64,000 nucleotides of DNA, taken from assembly GCA_003024785.1 (NCBI GenBank), contig PUQB01000170.1:148545-212544 (forward strand), in the 5' to 3' direction. The translations under genes were made by a program, and so were the position numbers. Below, one piece after another: positions 23,525-36,900 of this stretch; position 1 is the first letter of the stretch, and the number at the start of each line of letters is the position of its first letter. The DNA comes from Selaginella tamariscina. Its lineage: Eukaryota; Streptophyta; Lycopodiopsida; Selaginellales; Selaginellaceae. Under the pieces are notes generated by a model. The model was not told the DNA's origin and made no database searches. It saw nothing but the letters and a program-made list of their open reading frames with translations.

Positions 23525-25466
23525 ATCATGTGTATATGTTTGTACCATGATGTACATGGAGCCTTCAGGTTTTGAAGGGCAATGAAGCCCAGGGATCTGC
23601 TGGACTCTTTGGTAACACAAGTCTGCTCCTTTCCTAAGTGCAGTTAAAGTCTGGTTGAAGAACTTTGAAGGTGTGTCTTGCAGAATCTTTGGAAGTGCAG
23701 CCTACAAAAGTAAGCGTAAATTAGTCTAAACACACATATACACGTATATGTGTGTGTGTTTATGTGAATATTCATATATACAATATACAACATTTGAGAG
23801 TGTATGTGTACCATGATATGCATTTCTACTGTGTGTATCTTACGTGGCTCTATACGTATACATATACTCACATATAGACATACATATTATATACTGAAAT
23901 TGCACCTGAACAGGAGTGGCTGTTGAAAGCTGCATGTTCGCGAGATTTAGAATGGCATCTTGAACCTGGATAACAAAAGAGGTATGGTCATTGTATGTGT
24001 GTGTGTGTGTGATTGTGAATAGAGATACATATCATGCTATGCTATACATGAAAGCAGTGGCATTTGTCTTTGTAGTTAAGTCACACACGCACCTTTGCTT
24101 TCTTGAAGATGGCGTGAGGATCACAAACTGATATCCATCCAAGTCTCCAGCCAGGTACAAACCATCTCTTTGAGATTCCTCCAACGGACAGGACAGGTAC
24201 TTCTGATGCGAACTCCCCCATTGGGATAAATGGAGTGCTATCAAAAGCCATATTTGCATAAATCTCGTCCGAGATTATGGGAATTCTAAGCTTCTTTGCA
24301 ACTCTTGCAAGCTGAATACGATCCGTAAGTACATACACACTTGCATATATGTATATGTATACAGCTTTGCATGCGATTGCTGTTTATATACAGACATAAA
24401 TGTTTATATATCTCTCCATAACATCTTTTCTCTCTCACACACACGCACCCATCTATACCTGTTTTAAGTGTTTGGGGCTGTAGACAGAGCCAGTGGGGTT
24501 ACCCGGATTGCATATGATTATAGCAACTGTGTTCGTCTGCTTGTTTCTCCAGGCTTGTGAAGTCGATCTCCCACCGTCGATCTGGTAGTAGATCGTATAG
24601 TCTGCTCTCGACACCGTAGAAAGTACAAAAAGACTCGTATATTGGAAACCCGGGCTTTGGAAGCAACATGTTGGAGCAGCACCTACGTACACCACAATCA
24701 CACACACACACATGTGCATGAGAGAGAGAGAGAGAGTTATAGAGGTTTGGATCTGTTTTTTGCTTGAGAGAGGAGAGAGTTATAGAGGTTTTTGCAGAGA
24801 GAGATTATACCCGCTTTTGCTTGTGTCGGCAAGGGCAGCTATGGAGAACTGGATTGCTTGAGAGCATCCTGCGGTCATGAAGATATCATCCTCGGTGAGA
24901 ATATACGGCAAATCGTTGGAGAGATAATCCGCCACAGATCTATTGACAACCAACACTCTGTTTGTGTTCCATACGTGTACGTAGAACAGAATGACAACAG
25001 GTACTCATTACATTTTTATATTTGTTTGGTAAAAATTATGCATCTCTCTCTCATGTTTGTACTTTGGTATGCAATGCATTTCTACTGGATCTAAATAACA
25101 TGGTTTGTTTTATGTACTAAATATAACAATACTCTCTGTAGATCTATACTCAGGAGCTCACCTCCGGCAGTCGACAGTCCCAGACGATAAACAGTATCCA
25201 TTGAAATCAAAGGTGGATATGGCATGGTTAAACGCCTCGGCTGCGATCTGCGGTGCAGAAAACTCACGGAAAACCGAAGGGTCCCCAAGTGCCAGAGAGA
25301 TTGGTTCCTTCCCTCGACCTTGTAGAGCAGGCATGAATTGCATGCTCTCCCTTATCGGATTGACGCTCCGGATTGCGCCTGGATTCGCTCGTATCTGCCA
25401 TCTCAGGGACTCGTCGTGCAAGGGAGATTTCAGCTCTACACCTTGAAGAAGCAACGCGAACCTCAT
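23189..25466 (-). CDS. Tyrosine/nicotianamine-type aminotransferase
   Basis: Class I PLP aminotransferase closest to tyrosine aminotransferase and nicotianamine aminotransferase. Eight exons in gene order: 25466-25162, 24939-24811, 24682-24459, 24311-24093, 23965-23906, 23701-23546, 23452-23359, 23301-23189; about 433 residues. Recognisable parts are RWQIRANPGA near the N-terminus, FMTAGCSQAIQ (PLP phosphate region), ICNPGNPTGSVY, IISDEIYANM with the PLP-binding aspartate, GGISKRWFVPGWRLGW with the Schiff-base lysine, and the C-terminal GYPGWIRLLFA. Splice phases agree except in exon three, where two bases are missing near 24533 (AAAA to AA expected), shifting frame between QADE and NTVAIII. 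Substrate cannot be decided between tyrosine and nicotianamine. Whether the break is real or an assembly error is open. Confidence 0.85.
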
Positions 25467-28400
25467 CTTATTCCCTTCCACACTCCACAGGTGAGACTTT
25501 TTATAAAGCAGTATAAAATATAATTAGAGAATTATATCATTGTTGATTTTCTTATTTAATATGCATTAAGCAACCAGGCTCTCGTTTTCCATGCGTGTTT
25601 CTTGTGCTTTATGTTTACGTTTTATGGTTCACATGGTCTTTAGAGTGAACATTTATAGATCCTGCATATATTATAAGATACATATATATATATATGTATA
25701 TGCATAACTAATTATATATACTATTATATTACTTAAAATATATGTAAACAGGTGACAGGAACAGACAAACCTTGTGGGGCCTTGAACTTTTAGATTAGAA
25801 AGGGCATGTAACTTATATATATATGAAATGATAAATATATAAGAGAGCACTTCACAATGAATTAAGTAAGCTATATTAAAACTTAATAAATTAATTGAAT
25901 TATTATTAATAAATTGCCAGAGGACATGCAATGTCAAATAACAATTTTGATTAAAGTTCTTGGGATAAATTGTTCCAACCACGGGACGTCTGTATTTTTT
26001 TATTTTTTCCTTTTGCTTTCACGCAACTTCTCTAGAGACGGCCTAACTAAAGATTTAGTAATGCAACAATCACATACAATAAACAGATATTGAGTCAATA
26101 AATTATGTCAATGGAATTACCAAACTTCCCAACAAATTTTTTTAATTGATATCTAAATCTTCATAGTAGCTCTGTCCTGTAATAGGGTTATTGGGTACTT
26201 TGGGCACAGAGAACATTCAACTTCAACTGGGGAATCCAAGCAACATGGGTATAGGTTTGTGGCAGAACATGCAAGTTCCATAGATCCCTAGGGGAACCAC
26301 CTTTCCCAGGTGGAGGGGCATGCATTAAGCAAAAGTTAGTGAGTACTTGTATAGAAGCCTTGAACAAGAGGTGAATGAAAAGCTTTGTCTTAGCATGTTA
26401 TGCGATTGATCCACTTGTAGCAAAAGCCCCATCTTGATTGTCTCCTTACAACATCTGCACACAAGGCTCCAAAACCAGCTGTTTGTATTTTCCCTTCCAT
26501 TCATTCCTGTGTTGTTTTTTTTCTTTTGCTTATCTTCTCAGAAAATTTCATGTATCTCTGCTTCAAATGCATCACCCATTCAAAGCCTAAACTCTTCCTC
26601 TTCCTCTAATTCACACCACATGAGGTTAGTCCATAATTGAGTGAATGAGGCCAGCATATTAATAAGATATAATATATGACTATATTTATGGTGGGACATT
26701 TACATCAAAAAATTACTTGTCAAATGAAAATCTCACAAAATTTAGTTATAGAAAAAAAAATTTTACTTGTTAAATGATGAGTTCTAAATTTAAATGGGAC
26801 AGGTTTTCTGCTGGAGTCGTCAAAGGCGGCTAAATTTTAGGTTGTGATACCACTCCAGTAGTTAATAAACTATTAGGCTATTTATAAGCCAGTTCAACAC
26901 GGAATACATGATTAATATTTAAAAAAATGGTTGTATAAGGGTTTTAGTTAATTCAACTTTTAATAAAAAATTTGTTACTCGTTGAGATATGAAGGTTTTA
27001 GGTTTGAATTAACTGTTATAATCTCCAATTAAATGAAATTAATAAAGGTTATTTTATTCCTTCAATATAAGTCTGAATTTCATTTTGAATGTAAATGAGT
27101 TTTAAGGTAAAATTTAATTTTGACAAGGGCAATGGGTAAGCTTCTTCGTTACAAAAGAAAATTATTGTGATAAACATTAAAAAAAGAAATATAACAAACT
27201 TCAGTTCACATTGTAATTGTAATAAATAAAAAACAATAATAAAATTAACATATTCATGAAAAATCAATAAGACAAACATAAAGATAATAAATGTTCTTTT
27301 TTAAGACAATTAAAAAGTCAAATATAGATGACGATAAAAAAAGTTTATTATTATGCACCATTTATAAATCAAATTTTAAGTGAAAAAGATTAATTAAAGA
27401 CAAAGCAACGGCAACGATAATTTTAAGGTCTCAAACCTTTGTTTTCATAATAGCATTAATATATAACTTAAAATAATTCAAATTAAGAGGTTGAATAATA
27501 ATGTGGATCTTTTAACAATGTACACAAGGCTTAATTATGTCATTAGTGATGTGGTTGGAAATGACAATTTTAAATGAAGGTAAATCTTTATTTTGAAATA
27601 ATAATTAACAAGTTTATAAATATAAAGTAAACTTTTGTCTTATAATTATTAATAATTTTAATAATTTTTTCCAATGTGACTATTTAATTTTTAATGTTAA
27701 GGTTTTGAAGTTGAATTAATTATTTAAAGATTGTGGATATAAAAGTTAATGATGATGCTTTTGTTATAAATTATATTACAAAGTCTTTATAATTGGGAAT
27801 TAAATTTCCCAAATGTTTAAGATTTAAATCAAATAAAGTAACTGAAGTAAACAAATCCTTACATAACGAGTTACACATTAAAGATTATTTCAAGTTTTTA
27901 ATAATCAAGAACATTTATAAATAATTAAATGAACTCGTTAATAAAGAGCTTAAATAAAATATAAAATTTTATGAAGGTGGAACAAGAACTTGAATACACA
28001 ACACTGAGGTTATATAGCATTTAAGGCATTTATATTAAAAGTTAAAGACATTTAAAAATATTTACCTTCTTTATTTTTTGAGAAATATTTAATGATCATG
28101 AACAACTTGAGTTTTAAGTTTTAAAAATAAACTATTAATATCACAGTTGTGATAGGGTTATATAGAGCAGCCATAACAAAGATCAAACTTCTTTACTTAT
28201 ACAACAAGATTGATTATAATGTGAACTTGTTCGATAATAATTATTATTTAATTATTTACAAGAAGCATTGGTATTTCATAATGCATTTATCTCTATTCTT
28301 ATAAATAACATCAAGAACAAGTTAATTGAGGCTGCTGAGTGAAAGGTGTTTATGAGATTTACATCAAACTGATTGTAAGACATGAAGTGCAATATAAATC

Positions 28401-28555
28401 TCTTTCATTCTAAAAGTAAAAGACAATAGAAGGACGATGTGTATAATCGTGTAGCATGTATACATGGATTTATATATATATACACACACATCATATTCCA
28501 TAGTTAATGGCTTTGATCACTCCTACTCCACAATGCATGCTCCAAGTGAGGACGA
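25467..28555. other. Intergenic spacer, no gene seen
   Basis: The first few hundred bases are the aminotransferase promoter side. From about 26600 the stretch is very AT-rich. The part at 26160-26640 is of more balanced composition but has no credible open frame and no motif I recognise; it may be a relic of a mobile element. Confidence 0.5.
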
Positions 28556-28885
28556 GGGTCCCGATTGGTTCCTTGTAGAACAGGCATGGATTGCATGCTC
28601 TTCCTTATCGGATTGACGCGTCTGGACTCGCTCGTATGTGCCATCCCAAGGATCGTCGTGCAATCAGCTTGGACATATAATTAGATAATTATATCGTATT
28701 ATTCAGTAAGCATGCAGGCTCTCGTTTTCCATGTGAATCCGCATCGCACCATATTTATTTTTATGTTTTATGCTTCACTATATATACGTGTAGTATATAG
28801 CATATGACAATTATATATACTGTATTATATTGGTCACGATCACAGAGGCCTTGGAACCTTAAGATTACTAAGGTGCAAATGAATA
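28556..28885 (-). pseudogene. Duplicated fragment of aminotransferase exon 1 and promoter
   Basis: The plus-strand sequence from GATTGGTTCC through GCATGCTCTTCCTTATCGGA, GATTGACG and CGTCGTGCAA matches the functional gene's first exon at about 25280-25430. Upstream promoter blocks also match: ATAATTAGA-AATTATAT, CAGGCTCTCGTTTTCCATG and GGCCTTG-AAC-TTAGATTA correspond to 25520-25800. The start codon and about 80 bases between are missing. Same orientation as the parent, 3.3 kb away: a truncated tandem copy. Confidence 0.8.
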
Positions 28886-29097
28886 TAAAAATGGCACTCA
28901 ACAGGTTCAATTCTATCTAGAACTAGAGATTCCATTAGCATATCCTTTCCGTTGACTTTATTAATATTAATTTATTTAATCGATTAAATATTGACTTATT
29001 GGTATTAATAATTAATATCGAAGACAATAAAATCTTTCATTATTATTATTATATTAGTACACATTGTCAGTGTGTGAAATAACATTTTCAACACAAG

Positions 29098-29256
29098 GTT
29101 CCGACGTTAGATTACATCGACATTACGGACGTGTTTGTTGACAACTTTATAAAGTCCTTAGCTCTTGAAAATTCTCATTAACGCGAGTTCAACATTGACA
29201 TTTGTGACGTCCGGTCCCATTCAAACTTGACTGCAATTGATCTCCTTGGTTTACAG
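29098..29256 (+). pseudogene. Exon-like fragment of unknown gene
   Basis: The stretch is bounded by a possible acceptor (ACACAAG) and a good donor (TTTACAG/GTAATT), and is exactly 53 codons in one frame, reading DYIDITDVFVDNFIKSLALE and later DVRSHSNLTAIDLLGLQ, but with an in-frame TAA between. I cannot name the family. It may be an exon relic or chance. Confidence 0.2.
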
Positions 29257-29393
29257 GTAATTAGTTGTTTCTCTTATTCTGTGTGCTCTTTACTCTTCCA
29301 TCAAGCACAGAGACATACTCAAACACACACACGTATGTGTCTGTGTGCGTGTGTAAGTGTGTTTTATATAAGTTGTTTAAAATGTTTTTATTA

Positions 29394-30560
29394 CTATTGA
29401 AAGTGATTGAGTACGTCATTAAGATGCCTGTTGTCATCTAGTTTTACATGCCAGCGAAAGTGTTTTGCCTCATCCAAAATGTACTCCCCATTCTCCAAGT
29501 GTCCCAAATCTTGAGCAAAACTGCCCCTCCTCGGGCTCCTCCTCAACAGTACATGTTGTAATCTGCACACGTCTTCCATAGATCCGGTGATACACACATA
29601 TTGACTCTGGGCATGATTTACTTAAAAAACAAAGCTCCGGTTGGTGAGTCTTAAATATGCAGGGACCCATGTACAGATATTTCACTGTATGATCTTGGTT
29701 ATGTTACATACACCAGGTGTGTGTGCGTGCGCGTGAGAAGCAAGCTCATATGTAACTGGGTTTAGGGTTTAAGACTTAATTTGACCAGGAAAGAGATTTT
29801 TATTAAAATATTGCGTAAAACAAGACGATGGTATCTACAATGGGGCATCTCATACATTGTCTAGCGTATTCTTCTCACTGGATCACCAAACTGATGCAAC
29901 AAAATGAAGGATCCATGGAAGCACAATGCTTGAGACACATATATATACCTGAGTATTTACAAGGACTCGCAAACATAAGGAAAAAAAACTATCTATAATG
30001 ATCCCCGGTCTTATGAAAGACGCACCTCATCAACTATCGCAACGAAGACCAAGTGGAGACGGTGAAAGTGGCCGCATAAGATCGCCTTCATGTAAATCTC
30101 TTGCTCCCCACCACATGGCGAGATGATCTGTCCGAGAGAGAGCCTCTGTTCAAGGCGTTCTGTCACAAGTTCCTCTGTCATGTACCTCTCCTCTATCCTC
30201 AGCTTGGCTACTTGTCCGTGTACAATCTCTCCCCCGAGATACTGCTGCAGATTCGATGCAGAAGGCCTCCGTGGCAATACAATACTCAATCTCCTCGATC
30301 CCTGTAACACAGACGACGACTCCTTCCGCATGCTGGATGTGAAACACGGATTTCCCATCACAATCCGATGGGAATTTTAAGAAATTCAGGCTACCAATTT
30401 CGATATTACCACTGCCCAATATAGAATTGAGCAGACCCAAATACAATTCAGATATACCCAAATGAAATTGATGTTCAATCTTTCACGAGAAACAAGAGAG
30501 ATTTCACGAAACACACGAGCCGGTAATGTCCGCGGTAGAAGAAGAGGGCTTTTAACTCTT
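29394..30560 (-). pseudogene. Unrecognised gene-like locus
   Basis: Balanced composition and long open frames on the minus strand suggest coding sequence, but no family is recognised. At 30011-30361 one frame reads LGGEIVHGQVAKLRIEERYM and VTERLEQRLSLGQII, while a second frame over 30150-30461 is also open (DGKSVFHIQHAEGVVVCVTG). At 29394-29600 two frames are again open, one ending LENGEYILDEAKHF then RWHVKLDDNRHL. The usual start signals are unclear. The paired open frames could mean a frame break inside one ancestral frame, as seen in neighbours. I cannot give a function. Confidence 0.3.
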
Positions 30561-30622
30561 CGCGGTGCTTCTCTGTGTCTTATGCACGATCCAACGGCTG
30601 GGATTTGAGCTTGGCTACTCAA

Positions 30623-31212
30623 CTGAACTAGTCGGTTGAATCAACGGTCGTTATCACGTATTGGCGTGTGCTTGTTACACGTGGACGCAACCCGTTGGTC
30701 CACGTTGTAGGCAGCCGGCCGTTGTGTATTTCTGTTGCATGCTCCTTTAACGTTCTAATATAGAACGCTGTTTTTACGTCTAATTCACTCAATCCAACAT
30801 AAGTAAATTATAATTAACTCCTTGTTCAACTGCAGTACACACACACATCTCCACGCTGTACAAGAGTCTATCTTCCACGTGTATCTCTCTATACATACGT
30901 ATGTAATACATAAACACTGGTCATATATTGTCGTCAGAAAATGTGTGCTGAAATTGTGGAAGTCCAAGTCTGACTGAAATACACGGGATTTGGACACGTG
31001 GAATACGACGGCAGACTAGAAGAAGCAAACACTGGCATTTTCTAAACAGCTTCGGTTCTCAACACTTATCTTAACTGCAGTGACAAATCGTGACGTGGCA
31101 TACACTCTTCACGAGCATATACCAAACAAACAGTAGAATCTTCCACAACTACCACTACTGCTAACTACCACTAACACTTAGCGTGTGAACATCCTACTTA
31201 AACAACGGCTAA
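30623..31212. other. Intergenic spacer
   Basis: No gene seen between the unknown locus and the LysM gene stop. Short CACGTGG-containing and CAACGGC-rich segments occur near 30675 and 31200 but are not assigned. Confidence 0.4.
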
Positions 31213-33035
31213 CTACCATTTAGACTTCCGTTGAAAGTGGATTAGTAAAACAAGGCTCGCTAAACCGGCCGTAAGCTGGGTTAATCCAACGGCTGTAGAA
31301 GGAGCCGGTGCGAATGCGTTCTGAGTCACCGGTGTGGTTGTGCCCGGGGTTAAACCTGGTACTATGGTAGGAGATGGTGCCGGTGACGTGGCAAATGAGC
31401 CTGATGCAGATTTATAACTTGGTGCTACTGGCGGCGCTGTAAGTATATACAAATATATTATAAATACATAATATATATAGAGAAGTATTACCTGGGCAAG
31501 CGTTTAGTGTCACCGTCTGCAAGCTGAAAAACAATAATAAAATTGATCAGTACCATCACAGAAGTATAATAACTTGGCTTGGCACGCTTTCTCAGTAAAA
31601 GTAAATAACACATCTACAAGTGTGTGTGTGTGTGTTGATATACGGTGGTTATACATGTACTTACATACGGTAAGTTATACAAGGAGTGAGTACCTAGAAA
31701 GGATGATGCGTTTCTTAAAGCCGGTGTAAAGACAAGAAGTAACATTGCAGCCTTGAATAGAAGCAGATGTAAGCATTGCCCCAATTGTAAGATTTGTTCC
31801 CAGGCATCTCATGTCCGGACATGACCCACTTATTGCTGCCGGTGCTGGAGTACAATATACTCTGCATTAATCCGAGTTAATAAATAAGTTACATTAAACA
31901 TATTTGAGTTAAAGATTAAATGTTTACATGAGAAGTTAGGAATATACATATATATATTTATGTATGTATATTATAATGTGCGTACTGTTGGAGATTCGGC
32001 AAACAACTGCATTGCACGCAATGTCCAGCAGTTATGGAGTAGCTGCCATTCGCCACTACGAGGCCGAAATCATTCGCACTCCTTCGAAACGAAGATGTAC
32101 ATGCTATAAAGATAAGAAATCCTACTCATTAGGCAATTATTCAACTTATATATGTGTATATTACATGTATATGTACATAATACATGTATTATATTATGTG
32201 TATACACACACAGACACACACGTACCATGCATGGGGATAGCAACAACGTCTCCAGCGGCAAGCTGAGAAGCATTACCAATGGTATTAAGTCCCATAAAAT
32301 CTCCAGCAACTGTGCTAAACTCCCTAACAATCCCATCAACAGTATCCCCAGCTTCCACAACATAAGACAGTAAAATACTCGGCTGATTACCGCTAACCAC
32401 GTTGTTACAACCACATGAAAATGGGATTATTAAAGAAGACCCTACTAATATCTTATTGGGGTCTACTATCCCATTAGCTTGTGCAATCTGTTTGTATGTC
32501 ACCAGTTTCCCATAGAGCACATCTGCTATGTACGATAACGTATCACCTGTGTGTATGCACATGTGTATCAACGACAGTCTGTGTGTGTGTGTGTGTGCAA
32601 TTTGTATTACCTGAGTTGACTGTGTAAACTGTCGAGTTACCTCTCCAAATACCGTCGACACAGGAGCATGAGATTGGCACTTTGATTACCTGTACTTTGT
32701 ATAAATATATATCTGCTATGTAGCAATAATACCCAGAGAGAGAGAGAGAGATGCTAATATACACTGATATACACCTATACATAACGCACCTGGCGTGGTC
32801 CAATGACTAAGTTGACCGGGTCGACAGAAGTCAAGTCAAAGTTATTTGCACCCATGAGAGAGACAGTGTCCACGTTGAAGAGAGAGGCTATGTCTTGCAG
32901 TTGCTGCTTTGAGGATGTTCTGTACCCTACCATTGACAAGCACCGTACTGCCGTGTTGCACGATTGTATGAACGACTTGGCCGTCACCGTGTTCAGAAAG
33001 AGTATGCTTAACAGTGCGATCCTAACCATTGTCAT
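31213..33035 (-). CDS. LysM domain GPI-anchored protein (LYM type)
   Basis: Seven exons in gene order: 33035-32790, 32689-32611, 32546-32226, 32103-31986, 31861-31694, 31523-31492, 31436-31213; all phases agree and give 395 residues. It resembles plant LYM proteins, which bind peptidoglycan or chitin fragments at the outer plasma membrane and act with receptor kinases. A signal peptide covers about residues 1-19. LysM-type segments follow: YRTSSKQQLQDIASLFNV, GDTLSYIADVLYGKL and YVVEAGDTVDGIVREF. CXC pairs (SCSC, SCGC, QCSC) separate them. A Pro/Thr/Ser-rich spacer (TSPAPSPTIVPGLTPG) precedes a hydrophobic C-terminus (LTAGLASLVLLIHF) typical of a GPI signal. Ligand is not predictable. It is divergent from the PPR gene. 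Confidence 0.9.
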
Positions 33036-33648
33036 TCCCTGTATATTGGATAATTAATCTCTCTCCCTCTCTCTCTCCGTGTGTGTGTATATGTATCTAG
33101 TCTTGCACATCTGTATGTGTGTGTACACAAACATACTCGTGTGTATACAGAGAAATACTTGGATCTGAATGGCATGTTATAACTTGATATACAGATATTT
33201 AAATCTGAAATGCAATCCTCGCATGTTTATTAGGAAAGTATGGACGTATATGCATCTGTATTCACATGAAACAATGAATACCTTGTTAATCAAGTAAAAC
33301 CCAGATAAAAAACACCAATGTGGGCTCTAAAAACTACCTCTTTTCAACAATATACTCATAGATATACATTATGCAAATACACACACACACACACACACAC
33401 ACACAAACCTTGTGTTGAACTGCGGAATAGGCAAAATCACTAAGGGCAAATCCAAGGAGCCAGAGAAAGGGCAGAAGGGCGATGCACAATTATAATGGAC
33501 CGTTGGTCACTTCCCCACTGTCTGTACGGCAACAATACAACTGTACGTTACTTAATGACATTAATACACGAGAATATCTAGGTAACTCGGTCAGAAGATT
33601 AATCTTAATCTCTATGTTAATCAAATTTTAATAAAAATATCTGAGGAT

Positions 33649-33661
33649 AGGGTTTAGGGTT
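33649..33661. promoter_or_regulatory. Telo-box between LysM and PPR genes
   Basis: AGGGTTTAGGGTT, a telo-box-like element, sits in the shared region between divergent starts at 33035 and 33954, nearer the PPR gene. Such boxes are common in promoters of plant housekeeping and ribosomal genes. Confidence 0.5.
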
Positions 33662-33953
33662 TTCTTGTTTGAACGGTGGAATGCAAGCGGGTATCTTCCC
33701 AGGTATGTCGTTCACAATTTTTGTGTATATTTTATTTAATTATTGCAATTTTATATAAATTCTTGCTTATAAATCTCATATTGGCATATTTTAACTTGTT
33801 TTGATCCACATTTCTTGTTTTCAATAGATGCAAATTAACCCTGTGTGTGTGATATACATATGTGTGAAAATGTGTATGTGCGTATATACACAATTGTTAA
33901 CTATGCAGTTGATTCATACAGCAACTGAGGAGGATTATTAATAAATTTATTTG

Positions 33954-36900
33954 ATGGAGCTCGTGGAATGCCGCAAGTATTTCTTCACAAGGAGGCTAGA
34001 ACACACAGGCCTTGCATATCACCAAAACCAACAAGGGAAAAGGCTTCCACAATATGGTTCTTGTATCAAAACTAAGTGTATGTCAAGTCCCACCTGCCAA
34101 CTCAAAGTCGCTGAGCAAGCTCCATCGGTACGTGTGTGTGTGTGGTGTGTGTGTGTGTGTGAGAGAGGAGAGAGAGAGAGAGAGATGTACTTTATATATC
34201 ACTTGTGGATATATAAAGTTTCTCTTTTGTATATGTAGGGGCTTCATCTAAGTGGGGTTCTTCATGAGGCATCATTTGGGAACTTTGATCGACTTATTGA
34301 GTACAGCGGTGGAGTTTTAACTTCTAAAGCCTTCTCACAGGCTTTGAGGAGCATTGAAGATGGACACACGGGCTTGAAGCTGTTTGAATGGGCAGAGAGC
34401 AAGGATTACACTCCGAGCTTAAACTCATATAACACGCTACTCGAGATTCTACTCTCCAGCCAAATGTACACGGAGATGCATACTGTATACGAGAAGCTCG
34501 TTGCATTCTACGTCCCGGATTCTTACACAGTGAGTATTCTTCTCCGTTCGTTGTTCAAGTCTGGGAAAGTTCAGAAGGCCACCAAGTTCATGGAGCAGCT
34601 GCTCATAAAGGGGCTTATAGACATTGGCATCTTCAACATATACATAAGTGGTCTCTGCAGGGCAAAATGCATAAGTCAAGCCCAGGAGTTCTTTGAAGGA
34701 ATGCAATCTAGAGGATTCAGGCCGAACAAGGTAAGCTACAACACGCTCCTCAGCGGACTCTGCAACAAGGGGTGGATGCACGAAGCACAGGAGCTCTGTG
34801 AGAAGATGAAGAAGAGTGGGTATTCGAAGAACGTGTTACGTATAACACTCTTCTTCATGGATACTGCAAGGTGGGGAGGCTCGAGGATGCTCTGAAGTGT
34901 TTCGATGGAGCCGTGAAGAATGGTTTTACGCCGGACGTGGTAACATATAACGCACTTATTAACGGGTTCTGTAAAGCAGAGAAGCTTCAGAGGCGGAGAG
35001 GATTCTAGATAGGATGGGTTCTGAGGGCTTACAACCGGATGTTGTAACATACAACTCGTTGTTACACGGTCTGTGTAAGTGCGGGCGTGTGGATGAAGCA
35101 TGGAGGTTTATGGTTGAGAAGAAGTTTACTCCCAATGAGATCACTTATAGCACGGTTATCAGTGGCTTCTGTAGGGAACTCCGTGTTGACGATGCTATGA
35201 GGTGCTTCCATGAGATGTTTCACGTGGGACTGCGTCCTCACACCATCGTCTACAACTCTCTGATAGACGGGTTTGGGAAGGCTAAACGTCTTGATGAAGC
35301 ACGAGTGCTTTTACAGAAGATGGTAGTGAACGGGTGCAAACCGGATATTGTCACATACAATGCACTGATCCACGGGGTTCTGAGGGAGCGTGGAGCTTCA
35401 GAGGCTTGGGAGTTGTTCGAGAATGCTGTGAATGAAGGGTACACGCCTGAAGTTCCTACTTACAATATACTCATTGACGGATTGCTTAAGGAAGATCGCG
35501 TTAGTGAGGCCTTTGAGCTGTTCTCTGGGTTGAAGAAGCACTGCCTCGAGCCTGATGCGATTACTTACACGGTTTTCATTGATGGCCTTTGCAAGAACGG
35601 CAAAGTTGATGAGGCTCTCTCTATGCTAAAGGTATCATCACACACACACACACACACACACACGAAGAGAGAAAGAGAGAGAGAGAGTTACACGCTGCAT
35701 GCAGGGAATGGATGAAAAAGGAGTCGTGCCGGATGTGTTTTCATACAATGCGGTGATAAACGGGCTCTGCAAGGAGAAGAGGATGGAGGAGGCCGAAGGG
35801 GTACTTTCGACCATGGAACAGAAGGGATGTGCTCCGAATGCAATTACATACAACACTCTCATATATGGGAACTGTCGAGTAGGAAAGTCGAAGAAGGGAT
35901 GAACATCTTCAAGAATAATGAAACAAGGGGTGAAGCCGACGGGTGGTAACATACAATATTCTTGTCGATGGCCTATGCAAGGCTAAGCAGGTGGACGAGG
36001 CAAAGGAGCTTCTGGACTCAAGTGGATTCATCACAGATGTAGTTTCATGCACCTCGTTAATAAACGGGTTCTGTAAGGAAGGGAGGATCAAGGAGGCTCT
36101 GATGCTGTTCGATGCTATGCTGGAGAAAGGTCACGCTCCAGATGTGGTGACTTACAGTGCGGTCATTGATGGCCTTGTCAAGGCAGGACAGATGGAGGAT
36201 GCGCAGCGCATGCTCTCAGCAATGGAGTCGAACGGATGCACACCGAACATTTACACTTACAACTCGGTCATCACTGGGATGTGCAGTGACCGGAGAGTCA
36301 ATGAGGCAGTGGAGCTCTTTGTGGAGATGGTTGAGAAAGGATGCGTTCCTGACACTCTTACGTACTCAGTGGTGGTTAATGGTCTCTGTAAGGAAGGAAA
36401 GATTGAGAAAGCTCTTGCATTGTTTGATGGAGCTCTGGAAGTCGGGGTTGTTCCTAGCCATGGTATGTATATGTCACTTATTGAGGGTCTGTGTTCTGTA
36501 GAGAGGGTTGATGAAGCTCTTAAGCTTCTCGAGGCCATACCTGATGATGCAAAGCCTGGGGAGGCATACAATATCTTGTTGGGGTCTCTAAGCAAGACCG
36601 GGAAGCTTGAGGAAGCTAGGGAGCTGCTTGATGAGATGTATGACAGAGACATTGTGCCGAATGGGTTTGTGTACACCCTTGTTTTAGTGGATCTCTGCAA
36701 ACGAGGCGAAGGATCCAAAGCTGTGGATATGCACAGGAAGATGGTGAAGAAGAGATCAGTACCGGAACAGGGGCTTGCTCGGGCTTTCTGCAAGGAAGGG
36801 CTCGTCAAGGAAGCATTGGAGATCATTGAAGTCATGAATGAGTTTGTTCCAGATGATGAAACAGTTGATCTCTTGGTGAGAAGCCTGTGTGGGGATGCTA

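Noticed and set aside
23644-23871. Open frames made of Thr-His-Thr or Val-Cys-Val repeats in introns
   Set aside because: They are translations of (CA)n and (GT)n microsatellites; this applies to many intronic frames in the window.
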